A stretch of DNA of 64,000 nt from Nostoc sp. FACHB-152 (GTDB lineage: Bacteria; Cyanobacteriota; Cyanobacteriia; Cyanobacteriales; Nostocaceae). The translations under genes and the position numbers were made by a program. The stretch lies in contig NZ_JACJRV010000020.1 in NCBI RefSeq assembly GCF_014697475.1, positions 1-64,000 of the forward strand. The letters run 5' to 3'. A model generated the notes under the pieces. It ran no database searches and had not been told where the DNA came from. It saw nothing but the letters and a program-made list of their open reading frames with translations. Below are positions 8,335-19,300 of this stretch, one piece after another (the stretch's first letter is position 1; the number at the start of each line of letters is the position of its first letter).

Positions 8335-10344
8335 CTAAACTCTCACCCATTTCAATACATTGGTATCTTTGTCGTATCGATAGGTAGTGCCATCCCTAGT
8401 AGTGATAGAATCCCCTTTGCTGGCTTTACTTCTAATAGTCTTAATGGAATAGTATGTTAATTCGCTCATTTCCTTATGAGAAAGTCCTTCAGTTATGGCT
8501 TTTTGAGCCAAGATAGCTAATTTATTTCGAGATTCATTATTAGAGGCGATTTGAGCATTGTCTGGAGAATTACGAGCTATATTTTTTTGGTTTCGGTAAT
8601 CTTGGACAGTCACAAGTTGCCAGCTAGAGTCATGTGAGAGTTCTAAAACCCATTGATGATAATCAAATAAGCTTTCTCGATGTCCAACACTAATAAATGT
8701 TGTTTTTGTCTCTTGTAGCTGTTTATATAAACTACCTTCGTTGGTTAAATCCAAGGCACTTGTTGCTTCATCTAATATGGTGAATCTTGGATGAGTTATT
8801 AACAGGCGTGCGAAAGCTAGGCGTTGTTGTTCTCCGAGCGATAATATATTTTCCCAAGGAACTTCAGTATCAAAGCTTTCAACTCGACTGAGTAAGTTTT
8901 GCAGATTTACTTGTTGCAAAACTTCTCCCAGTTCTGCGTCGGTCATTTGACGATTAGTTTTGGGGTAGAGTAACTGTTCACGCAAAGTTCCCAAAATGAT
9001 ATAGGGACGTTGAGGTAAGAATAAGACTTCTTCTAGGGAAGGCCGCACTAAACGACCAGTTCCCGCATTCCACAAACCCGCGATCGCTCTCAACAGAGAA
9101 CTTTTACCTCTACCACTCGGCCCGACAATTAATAAACCTTCTCCAGCTTGAACGGAAACAGACAAATTTTCGACAATTACCTGTTCATAGTTGGGTGTTT
9201 GTAAAGTGACATTCTCAAAAGCAAATTGATTTTCTTCTATTGTTTTGATAGTGTTGACATTTTCTGGCTGTTTACTTACTTCTTCTAAAGCATTTGAAAA
9301 TTCAGATAAGCGCTCAACGTAACTAGAAAATCGCCCAGAAACACCAAATTCACGAATTAATTCTTCTAACGCGGACGCAAACTGATAGCTGGCTGTAGTA
9401 GCTTGTCCAACTTGTCCAAAATCAATGTCACCTTTAATATATAAAGGTGCGAGTACTAAGAGCATACCAAGTTCAATTGCACCTCGATATCCTCTGTTAA
9501 AAATTGCCTGATTTCTCTCCCAACCAATCTTGCGTTTAATATTGTTTACCAGAATTAGAAATCGGCGTTGAATTATATTTAATTCTTGTTTTTCCCCTTG
9601 ATAAAAAGCTATAGACTCTGCATGATTTCGCACATGAGTTAAAGCATAAGTATAATCGCCTTTAGATTCGAGTTCTGCCTGATTGATTTTAATATATTCT
9701 TGATTTAAGTAACCACCAATAAAATTGCAGATAATTGTATAAATAATGATAACAATAGCTATTTGTTGGGAAATTGACCAGATGATTACTAAAAAAGTCA
9801 TCATTTCTAATGCTTTTTCTAAAAAAGTAGCTGAAAAGTTGATAGCACTACTTGTAATCGGTTCAATTTCTTGGGATAAACGTTGATCTGGGTTATCGAT
9901 GTCGGCTTTAAAGTTTATTTTGTAATAAGCACGATTTCTCAAATATTTATTTAATACATTCTGTTCAAGCCATTGATACCAATTAAGAGAAATTTGTCTT
10001 CTGAGAAATTTATTGAATCCCAGCAAAAGCGTTATAGTAACGATGCCAACAGCATAGATTGAGATAGTATAAGTGAATTTAGAATAATCTTTTTCTTGAA
10101 TAATGACATCGATTAGATAGCGATAAATAAAAGTATTTGCAGCATTGATACCTACAAATAAAATTATTACTAATAAGAGTAAAATCAGCAGTCCCCACGC
10201 CCGAATTACGTCTGAGAATGCTCTCTCCCCTGGCTTTGTGGGATACCAAAAAGGGCCAGCGATCGCTTTTACATTATTCCAAAATTGGAAAAAGTCTGAA
10301 AAAGGATTTGTTGCAGGTTTAGATTGAAGAACTTGGGCTGTCAT
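8335..10344 (-). CDS. ABC transporter, fused permease and ATPase (NosG-like)
   Basis: A 669-residue half-transporter of the YddA/SbmA-like group, the kind found in nostopeptolide-type clusters. The N-terminal membrane domain has hydrophobic segments at about residues 48-80, 88-112, 180-212 and 288-305. The ATPase has Walker A GPSGRGKSS (about 407), signature LSLGEQQR (about 502) and Walker B FTILDEATSALD (about 518). It probably exports the peptide product. After the ATPase an unusual extension of about 70 residues (600-669) holds LSHKEMSELTYYSIKTIRSK, which looks like a helix-turn-helix, and a small beta-rich end (TTYRYDKDTNVLKW). A close paralogue with the same tail is at 44799. It is 101 bp from the preceding gene. 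Confidence 0.85.
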   Translation of the reverse strand: MTAQVLQSKPATNPFSDFFQFWNNVKAIAGPFWYPTKPGERAFSDVIRAWGLLILLLLVIILFVGINAANTFIYRYLIDVIIQEKDYSKFTYTISIYAVGIVTITLLLGFNKFLRRQISLNWYQWLEQNVLNKYLRNRAYYKINFKADIDNPDQRLSQEIEPITSSAINFSATFLEKALEMMTFLVIIWSISQQIAIVIIIYTIICNFIGGYLNQEYIKINQAELESKGDYTYALTHVRNHAESIAFYQGEKQELNIIQRRFLILVNNIKRKIGWERNQAIFNRGYRGAIELGMLLVLAPLYIKGDIDFGQVGQATTASYQFASALEELIREFGVSGRFSSYVERLSEFSNALEEVSKQPENVNTIKTIEENQFAFENVTLQTPNYEQVIVENLSVSVQAGEGLLIVGPSGRGKSSLLRAIAGLWNAGTGRLVRPSLEEVLFLPQRPYIILGTLREQLLYPKTNRQMTDAELGEVLQQVNLQNLLSRVESFDTEVPWENILSLGEQQRLAFARLLITHPRFTILDEATSALDLTNEGSLYKQLQETKTTFISVGHRESLFDYHQWVLELSHDSSWQLVTVQDYRNQKNIARNSPDNAQIASNNESRNKLAILAQKAITEGLSHKEMSELTYYSIKTIRSKASKGDSITTRDGTTYRYDKDTNVLKWVRV

Positions 10345-10445
10345 ATTTGAGAAAAACTGAGATATTTTAGATTTAGATAAATTCTTTTGACTGTTAAATA
10401 ATCAGTAATAATGATTGACTAACAAATCCCATTCATAACTAATTT

Positions 10446-11267
10446 TTAAAACATATTGCCTAGTTGTTGAGTGCGACTTAAAGCAGTAAGCACTGCATTA
10501 GCAATCACGGTTCGCATCCCACCTTTTTCTAATTCGTAAAGGCCAGCCGCAGTCACTCCCCCAGGACTCGTTACCTTGTTGCGTAAAACGGCTGGATGTT
10601 CATTAGTCTGAGACATCAGTTCTACACTGCCAGCAATCGTATGTAATGTTAATTCTTGGGCTTGTATGCGAGTTAAACCCATCTGCACCCCAGCATCAAT
10701 CATCGCTTCGATATAGAGATATATAAACCCAGTACCGGCACTACTCAACGCTGTTGACATATCAAGGTAATGTTCATTTTGAGTAGCAAATTCCTTACCT
10801 AATGCTTGTAAAATGATTTGAGTCTGCGATCGCTGTACCTCAGTCACACTTGATGATGCGCTCCATACTGTAGTTCCATGTCCGACTTGCACGGCAATAT
10901 TTGGCATAGTACGGACAACAGCAGGATGATTCAATCCTTCGCACAGCGATGCAATACCTACTCCACCGATAATACTAATTACTAAAACATCAGGTGAAAT
11001 TTTACCTTTGAGCATAGCCATAACAGAGGCTAATACCTGCGGCTTCACCGCCAACACCACAATAGATGCGCCTTGTATAGCTTCTATGTTGGAGGTTGTA
11101 GTACGTACTCCATATTCCTTTTCTAAATGAAGGCATCGCGTAGAAAGTGGGTCGCTAACAACAATTAGTTCAGGTTTTTGAACAATCTTTGTTGATAACA
11201 ATCTGCTAATTATCATTTCGCCCATCGTTCCACCGCCGATAAAGGCAATTTCTAAATTTTCAAGCAT
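10446..11267 (-). CDS. nosF: Pyrroline-5-carboxylate reductase, NosF type
   Basis: A 273-residue P5C-reductase family enzyme. The N-terminal Rossmann motif is IAFIGGGTMGEMI, and the C-terminal family signature is VTSPGGVTAAGLYELE with the preceding SAGTGFIYLYIEAM dimerisation helix. In nostopeptolide-type clusters NosF reduces 3-methyl-pyrroline-5-carboxylate to (2S,4S)-4-methylproline. Its place 35 bp behind a NosE-type dehydrogenase and near an LdoA-type oxygenase supports that role rather than general proline synthesis. An aggaag ribosome binding site lies 5 nt before the ATG. The gene could still act as a housekeeping ProC if no other copy exists in the genome. Confidence 0.85.
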   Translation of the reverse strand: MLENLEIAFIGGGTMGEMIISRLLSTKIVQKPELIVVSDPLSTRCLHLEKEYGVRTTTSNIEAIQGASIVVLAVKPQVLASVMAMLKGKISPDVLVISIIGGVGIASLCEGLNHPAVVRTMPNIAVQVGHGTTVWSASSSVTEVQRSQTQIILQALGKEFATQNEHYLDMSTALSSAGTGFIYLYIEAMIDAGVQMGLTRIQAQELTLHTIAGSVELMSQTNEHPAVLRNKVTSPGGVTAAGLYELEKGGMRTVIANAVLTALSRTQQLGNMF

Positions 11268-11302
11268 ATTTTCTTCCTAAGTTATTTAGTATGTTTTTAG
11301 TT

Positions 11303-12409
11303 TCAAGATAAATTAGTCTGGATTACAGCTTTTAATACAGAACCTTGCTCTACATCTGCTAGGGCTTGATTAATTTCTTCTAAAGTGTACGAACGGCTAA
11401 TTATGCTTTCCCAAGCAATATTTTTTCTAGAATTACTATGACGTTTTAATAATTCAATCATTCTATAAAAATGGCTGAAATCAATTCCCCAAGTTCCACG
11501 GATATCTATATGTTTTAAATTAATTTCTAAATGTGGATTTATGAGAATCTCACCTGTATTTGTGTAATGCCCAACAATTACATAACGACCGCCATTTCTC
11601 GTTATATTCAAGCCTTCTTTAACAGCAATGGGAACACCTGTGGCTTCAATCGTCACATCAGCACCATGTCCGTTTGTCAATTCCAAAACTCGCTCAATAT
11701 GTTGTTGTGGATTGTTAGCATTAATTACAAGCGTTTCATCCACACCAAAGGATTTAGCAACTGCTAATCGACTCTCAAATTTATCAATCACAATTACTTT
11801 ACCCGCACCTGAGAGCAAAGCCAGAATTGCTGCACTTAAACCGACAGGGCCACAACCTTGTACCACAACAACATCACCGATTTGAATTTGCGCTCTGTCA
11901 ATAGCGTGTAATGCAGTGGGTAAAGCACATCCTCCAGCAATAAATTTCTTTGGCGAGACTTCTTCGGGTAGAGTAAGAACCTTTACCCCTGGTTTAAGAT
12001 AAACCAGTTGCGACCAACCACCCAACAACCCCTCGTTGGCTGAATAAGTTACACCATAAACCTTGCGTTGGGGACAGCGCGTGGATGCTTTGGCTACTAG
12101 ACAATACCAGCAGTTGTAACAAGTTTCGTGGACATCTAAAAAAGTGGCGATCGCTCCAGGCTGAATTAATTTACCATTGACATCATTAACCTGTCCCCCT
12201 GTTTCCACCACACGACCGACTGAGAAATGACCAGGAATAATTGGATATGGTACGCCCTCTAAATGTCCACGCAATAGATGTACATCAGTTCCACAAACCT
12301 CACTATATAAGGTTTCAATAATGATTCCACCCTTTTCTAGAATCGGGTCTGGTAGTTGTTGCACTGTTACTGGCTTATTAGGTGCAGTCATCACAGCTGC
12401 TAAGGGCAT
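11303..12409 (-). CDS. nosE: Zinc-dependent dehydrogenase, NosE type
   Basis: A 368-residue medium-chain alcohol dehydrogenase. Visible are the likely catalytic zinc ligands Cys39 (VCGTDVH) and His61 (PGH), structural-zinc cysteines 97, 100, 103 and 112, and the nucleotide-binding VVVQGCGPVGLSAA. In nostopeptolide/nostocyclopeptide clusters NosE oxidises 5-hydroxyleucine to gamma-methylglutamate semialdehyde, which cyclises and is reduced by NosF. The residue after His61 is Phe, whereas most zinc alcohol dehydrogenases have GHE there; this may be a pathway-specific trait. It lies 74 bp behind the oxygenase gene and 35 bp before nosF, consistent with one transcript. Confidence 0.85.
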   Translation of the reverse strand: MPLAAVMTAPNKPVTVQQLPDPILEKGGIIIETLYSEVCGTDVHLLRGHLEGVPYPIIPGHFSVGRVVETGGQVNDVNGKLIQPGAIATFLDVHETCYNCWYCLVAKASTRCPQRKVYGVTYSANEGLLGGWSQLVYLKPGVKVLTLPEEVSPKKFIAGGCALPTALHAIDRAQIQIGDVVVVQGCGPVGLSAAILALLSGAGKVIVIDKFESRLAVAKSFGVDETLVINANNPQQHIERVLELTNGHGADVTIEATGVPIAVKEGLNITRNGGRYVIVGHYTNTGEILINPHLEINLKHIDIRGTWGIDFSHFYRMIELLKRHSNSRKNIAWESIISRSYTLEEINQALADVEQGSVLKAVIQTNLS

Positions 12410-12483
12410 GAATCATTACCTCTCTTTTCCAAATTGCTGTTGATGTAGAGACGTTGCATCCAAAGCCTCTACAGGGTTTTGAT

Positions 12484-13278
12484 TTAAGACCAGAAAATAA
12501 TTTCACCGTTAGGAAGTAAGCCAATCATGGAAGTGAAAGCTACACGTTGTCCGTGCATTGGCTCAACATAGTGGAAGTTGCTGGTATTGAACAGCAATAC
12601 ATCGCCTACATAAGGTTGGAAAGCGATCGCATCGTTATCTTCAAGGACTGCATCGCTGTATCCGTAGGAATCGAGTTTATATTGCTCATCTTCTGGTGTC
12701 CAACGGCGATCGTAAATGCAGGTTTTACCATGATTGTTATCAGACAATTTCAAGTACAAAGTCCAGGAAAGTTGAGTGGTAATTGTGCAAACTTCCCAGC
12801 CAGATTGCTCTAATGGGGCAAAATCAATATGTATTTGTGTACCATTTTCAATTTTTCTGATCAACCCTGCATAATAGCTACCGTATTCTGCTTCCGAAGC
12901 AATTCGCACCTTCGCGCCACACTCTCTAAATTTCTCCATGATGCGCTCCAAGGGATTGAAAGAAGCTGCAAAAATAGTGTCTCTTAATTTAGATGCTCTT
13001 TCTACTCCTTGAAAATAATTTGCTTTACTGACGCTGTTGTATTCAAATACTGTGATGCCAACTTTTTCAATTTTAGGAGTGACATCTTCATAAGCATTAA
13101 AGTTAAGCAATTGAGATTGAGCATATAACTTCTCACACTCTTCAGGTGTAGCAAAGTCTTTAAGCCGAATCAGAGGAATGCGGTGTTCAATCAGCTTTCT
13201 TAAAAATTCTGCTGTTAAGGGATACTCTTGGTTTTTTTCCCATCCTGTCGATTTAATTTGGTTAGATGCAGCAGTCAT
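12484..13278 (-). CDS. 2-oxoglutarate/Fe(II) oxygenase, leucine 5-hydroxylase (LdoA) type
   Basis: A 264-residue non-haem iron oxygenase. HxD is in HIDFAPLEQ (about residue 150), the distal His in NTSNFHYVEP (about 235), and GQRVAFTS follows with the probable 2-oxoglutarate-binding Arg. LdoA of Nostoc punctiforme hydroxylates free L-leucine at C5, giving the substrate for NosE. The adjacency to NosE and NosF, and the lack of any other obvious first step, make this the best candidate for that reaction. It begins 31 bp after the end of the NRPS gene at 13310. It is one of two paralogues in the cluster; the other is at 7310. Confidence 0.8.
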   Translation of the reverse strand: MTAASNQIKSTGWEKNQEYPLTAEFLRKLIEHRIPLIRLKDFATPEECEKLYAQSQLLNFNAYEDVTPKIEKVGITVFEYNSVSKANYFQGVERASKLRDTIFAASFNPLERIMEKFRECGAKVRIASEAEYGSYYAGLIRKIENGTQIHIDFAPLEQSGWEVCTITTQLSWTLYLKLSDNNHGKTCIYDRRWTPEDEQYKLDSYGYSDAVLEDNDAIAFQPYVGDVLLFNTSNFHYVEPMHGQRVAFTSMIGLLPNGEIIFWS

Positions 13279-13309
13279 AATATACTTCCTTACGTTTAAA
13301 TTTCTACTT

Positions 13310-16300
13310 TCAATTCCTACTAATATTTAGCAACGCTATGTTTGCTTGTGCTTGCTGAATGCAAATTTTCAAGCGTTTAGTTAAAACCTGAACGTGTGGT
13401 TCAGCCATCATCGTGACATGATTTCCTGGAACAAAATGGACATCTACTGGTTCGCTAGAATACTCCTCCCATCCCATAGCTGAATTCTGGGAAATATCAG
13501 AGAACTTACTATTAAAATGTTCTGGAGGAGTTTCGCTGGCACGTAAAAGGGTAATTTGTCCAGGATAGGTATGTTGTGGAACATAGTTAATCAGAGATAA
13601 AGAGTTTGCTTTTAAAGCTTGCACAATGTTTTTTAACTGTGTAATTTCCGCATTAGGAGGCAACATATTCACCGTTTTGAAATGCTGTAAAACTTGCTTT
13701 AGTTGTTCTTCTACAGATAGCGATCGCAGGGTATCGTAAGAAATATTTATATTCGTAGATAGGGAAACTTCTACTGCTTTGATCGCCTCAATCAACCACC
13801 TAGCATGATCCCAATCAAGACGCTCAATTCGTGTTTGTTTGTCTTTAGAGGTTGGTGCAGGCATATCAATCATGGCAAGTAGCGCAACTTGATGTCCTTG
13901 ATGAATCAGCTGAGTCGCCATTTCAAAAGCTACGATACTTCCTAAAGAATGCCCTCCCAAAAAGTATGGCCCTTGCGGCTGAACAGTCTGCATTACTTGA
14001 ATATAATGACTAGCCATCTCCTTAATTCGGTTGGCTGGCTCTAATCCATCTAGATTGTTGGCTTGAAAACTGTATAAAGGTTGGTCTTCTCCTAAATAAC
14101 GCCCTAAATGATAGAAGTAGAAAGGCTCACCACCAGCACCGGGAAGACAGAAGAAAGGTAACTTGGAACCATTTGGTTGAATGGGAACTAGACAAGATGA
14201 ATTTGCATCATCCAAGTCTATTTGCAAAATTGTTGCTAACTGTTCAATTGTGGGATTTTGAAAGAGGCTGGTTAAATTTACATTTTTACCAAACTGCTGC
14301 TGAATTTGAGCCATTAAGTAAGGTGCTAACAGCGAATGACCGCCAAGGTCAAAAAAGTTGTCTTGTACTCCTACCTTGTCAACTTTGAGAATTTTTGACC
14401 AAATTTGCACTAATTGCAGTTCTAATTGGTTACGGGGTTCAACAAATGTATCTAAATTATTAACGTTAGCAGGTGTGGGTAAAGCGCGGCGGTCTATTTT
14501 ACCGTTGGGTGTTAATGGCAACTTATCTAAGAAGACAAAACTAGAAGGAACCATGTACTGTGGCAACTTCGTAGAGAGAAAACGGCGGATTTCACGGATG
14601 ATGGGCGTTGATGCTTGAGTGGGAATGATGTAAGCCATTAAGCATTCTTCAGGTGCAGTTACGATAGTCTGATGCACAGATGGATGTTGTGCTAATACTG
14701 CCTCAATTTCTCCAAGTTCGATGCGTACACCGCGAATCTTGACTTGATGATCTTGCCGACCGAGAATTTCAAGAGTGCCATCTGGAAGATAGCGACCGCG
14801 ATCGCCTGTATAATACAGCAAATCTCCAGCATCATTGCGAAAATAGTTAGTGACAAAGCGAGAGCGCATTTCTTGGGCGGCGTTAATGTAGCCCAAACTG
14901 CGAAATGGAGTCCGTAAAACAATCTCGCCCGGTTCCCCAATACCGCATAGTTGATGATTTGCACCCAAAACTAAAGCTTGTGTTTCTGGAAGTGTTTGTC
15001 CGACTAGTTGCACCCCTGGTCTGGGTTCGCTGGGTACTTGGTAATAACACTTTGCCAAAGTTGTCTCTGTCGGCCCATATAGATTAACTATTTCACCTGC
15101 TTGGGGAAAAACATCTCGCCATTGCAGTACAAGCGTCTCTTTTAGAGGTTCTCCGGCTAAGAATAACCAGCGTAAGTTATGCAGAGAAACATCCGAGGGG
15201 ACACTAGCTAACCATGATTGCGCTAAGGAAGGAACTGTATGGAGGACAGAAATTTGTTGACGTTCTAAGTAACGTAAAATTTTCGTTGGTTCTAACTTAT
15301 CTTCTGGGGCTGGCAGACATAAGGTTGCACCACTAGTCAAGGGCAAGAAGATATCTCTGAGGACGACATCAAAGGAAAGTCCTGTTAATTGGGCAATGCG
15401 GTCTTGTTGATTAATTCCAAAGGTTTGTCTTTGCCAGCTAATAAAATGTGCTAACCCTTTATGACACCCCAACACACCTTTAGGAACGCCAGTAGTGCCA
15501 GAAGTAAAGAAAATATAGGCTGCATCATCCGCAGAGATTTCTGGTAGGGGTGTTATATGACTGCTTTCTAAAGAATTTACGGCTAATCCTGTATCTGAAT
15601 TTACATATATAACAGTTAACGACTGCCATATTTTCTGGTCTTCTTGGTGCTGATTGTCAATGTAGAGTAAGTATTTAGCTTGTGCTTGTTGAAGCATTAG
15701 CTGTTGACGTTCATGGGGAAGTTGCGGATCGAGAGTCAGTAATACTCCGCCACTCAACAGAACAGCGATCGCACTGGCAATCAAGCCAAAACTAGGAGTT
15801 CCGTACAAGGCTACGACATCACCCTTTGTGATACCGTGACTCAGCATCACCCTAGCTAAAGCTTGAGATTTATTGCCTAATTCACCATAGTTCCAAGTGC
15901 GATCGCCTTGACGCACTGCTGAGAGTTCTGGGTTGCTATTTACCCAATCGGTAAAGGTTGTTGTGACTAATTCGTATTCTGGTTGTGGTATAGGTTTTGT
16001 AGGATCTGGCAGTAAAAATCGGGCTTGTGGAGTAACTAGAGAATAAAAAGCGATCGCTCTATCAGGCTCGACAACAATTTGATTCAGCAAATGGTGGTAT
16101 TGTTGCAACATTTCCACCATTCGTTCTGAAGTAAATAGGTCAGCATTGTAGAGTAATTGCAGAATTGTGCCTTGTTCTTGTTCTGCAACATACAAGCTTA
16201 AGTCAAACTTAGAAGCCGCTTCTGAAACCAATATAGGTTCTACAGACAGCCCAAAAAGTTCTAGTTCGTTTTGTGCCAAATTCTGTACATTAAACCATAC

Positions 16301-19300
16301 CTGAAAAATTGGGTTATGGCTGAGATTGCGTTCTGGCTGTAATGCTTCCACCAACATTTCAAAAGGCAAATCTTGATGAGCATAAGCACCCAAAGCTACT
16401 TCTTGCACCCGTGATAATAACTCCCTAAAACTAGGATTTCCATCCAAGCGGGTACGCAACACCAGGGTATTGATGAAAAAGCCAATTAGTGATTCAATTT
16501 CTGCACGGTTGCGGTTAGCGATCGGTGTACCTATGCAAATATCATCCTGCCCACTATAACGCCATAGCAATATTTGGAATGCTGCTAACAGCGTCATAAA
16601 CAAGGTAACACTTTCTTTTTGACTCAATTGTTTGAGGGCAGTACTTAACTCTTTCGAGATTACCAACTCTTGATACGCCCCGTGGTAAGTTTGCACAGCC
16701 CCTCTAGGGCGGTCAGTGGGTAGCGATAATAAAGTGGGTGCGTCTTTTAGTTGTTGTTGCCAGTACGAGTGTTGATTTTGCAGCACATCCCCTTGCAACC
16801 ACTGTCGCTGCCAAATTGCGAAATCTGCATACTGGATTGGCAGTGGTGCTAATGGTGACAGACGACCTTGAGCATAAGCATTGTATAAAGCTGCTAATTC
16901 TTGAATAAACACACCCATTGACCAACCATCAGAGACAATGTGATGTATAAACACTAACAAAGCCTGTTCTGTCTGGGACAGTACAACTAACGTTGCTCTA
17001 ACTAATGGTTCATCCGCCAAGTTAAAAGGTTGTTGTGCTTGTGTTTGCACTAATTGTTGCAAAGCAATTTCTTTTTCGGTTGTAGGTAGATTTTGCAAGT
17101 CAACAATTGATACAATCCCCTGCTCCCTGCTCCCTGCTCCCTGCTTCCTAATAACTTGAATTGGTTGCCCATCAACGCTAATGAAATTGGTGCGTAATAC
17201 TTCGTGGCGATGAATAATTTCTTGTAAGCTTTGTTGTAGCGCAGCTTGATTTAGATTTCCCACTAGACGCAAAGTTAGGGGCATATTATATGTGCCACCC
17301 AAAGACTGTAACTGGTCTAAAAACCACAAACGTTGTTGAGCATAAGACAGTGGTATTTCTGCATTCTTTGCCCGCCTTAATATGGGTGGTGTAGAAAGTT
17401 CTAATTCCTGTTGCTGCAATTGCTCAATAAAATGTCCTAATTCCGCAACTGTAGCTCTAGCAAACAACTCACGCAATGGTATTTCCACTTTGAAAATGTT
17501 GCGGATACGTGAAAGCAATTGGGTTGCTAGTAGCGAGTGTCCGCCCAGTTCAAAGAAATTATCATGTATGCCTACTTGCTCCACTTTCAGAACTTGCGCC
17601 CAAATATGTGCCAGCATTTCTTCAAGTGGGTGACGTGGGGCTACATATTTGTCTATTCGTTCGCTGTGTAAATCTGGTGCGGGTAAAGCGCGACGGTCTA
17701 TTTTTCCGTTGGGAGTTAGGGGCAGAGAATCCAATATTACAATAGCCGGAGGAACCATGTACTCTGGAAACTTTGCCTTGAGAAATTGGCGTAGTTCGCC
17801 TATTGTAAGTTGGCAGTTCTGATGCGCTACTACGTAGCCAACTAGGCATTTATCACCCCTGTTATCTTCACGGGCGATAACACAAGATGTTTGCACACAC
17901 TCATGTTGGTTTAGTGCTGCTTCAATTTCGCCTAACTCGATACGGAAGCCCCGAATTTTAACTTGGTTGTCAATACGTCCCAGGTATTCAATATTCCCAT
18001 CAGGTAAATAGCGTGCTAAGTCTCCTGTTTTGTACAATTTTGAATTGTCAAAAGGGTTAGGAATGAATCTTTCCTGCGTTAGTTCAGGACGGTTGAGGTA
18101 GCCTCTGGCTAACCCGACTCCACCGATGTGCAACTCCCCTGGCACGCCTACAGGTACTGGTTGTAAATTTTTGTCTAAGATGTAAACTTGGGTATTGGCG
18201 ATCGCTTTGCCAATAGTTATTTTCTCTTCATCATGACATTTGGCGATTGTTGCACACACACTCGCTTCTGTCGGCCCGTAAGCGTTGAAGAAGTTTCGAC
18301 CCACAGACCATTGCTTGATTAATTCCGCCGGACAAGCTTCTCCGGCGACAATGATTGTTTGCAGTGCTGGCAGTTCCTCTTGTGGCATCACTGCTAGAGC
18401 CGATGGTGGTAGGGTAATATGCGTAATCGCATCATCTCGTAATCGCTCAATCAACGTCTGTCCTGGCAATAGCGAGTCTTTTGTTCCCAAGTAAAGCGTT
18501 CCACCTGACATCAATGCCATGACAACTTCCCAAATAGACGCATCAAAACTGAAGGAAGCAAACTGGAGAACGTGACTATTCTTAGTCAAGCCAAAAGTTT
18601 GAATCTGAGCTTGAGCTAAGTTGCATAATCCTTTATGCTCAACCATCACACCTTTCGGTCTACCTGTTGAGCCTGAAGTGTAAATCACATTCGCTAGATG
18701 AGAGGCTTTTACCTCATTGTTTGGATTATCTTGATTGTGTTGGGCGATTTGTGACCAAATTTCATTTAAACAAATAAGTTTGGCTTGATGTTTGGGAAGT
18801 CTTTCAATCAGGTTTTGTTGAGTCAGCAGCACTGAAACTTGAGCATCTTCTAGCATGAAAGCCAAACGCTCAGATGGATAGTCTGGGTCTAGTGGCAAAT
18901 ATGCCCCACCCGCTTTGAGAATCCCCAACAGCCCAACAATCATCTCTAAAGAACGTTCGACACAAATACCCACCAGCGTATCTGGTTTTACATTCAATAA
19001 GCGCAAGTAATGAGCTAAAGAGTTAGCACGACAATTCAATTGGTGGTAGGTGAGTTGTTGATTGCCAAACACAACCGCCACAGCATCCGGTGTGCGCTCA
19101 ACCTGTTCCTCAAATAATTGATGGATACATTTATCTTCAGGGTAGTCCATCCATGTATGATTCCAATCAACTAATAACTGTTGTTGTTCAACTGCTGTCA
19201 GCAGGGGTAATTGGGAAATTCGCTCTTGAGGATTGGCGACAATTGCTTTAAGTAATGTGACAAAATGCCCACTCATGCGCGCGATAGTGCCTGCATCAAA

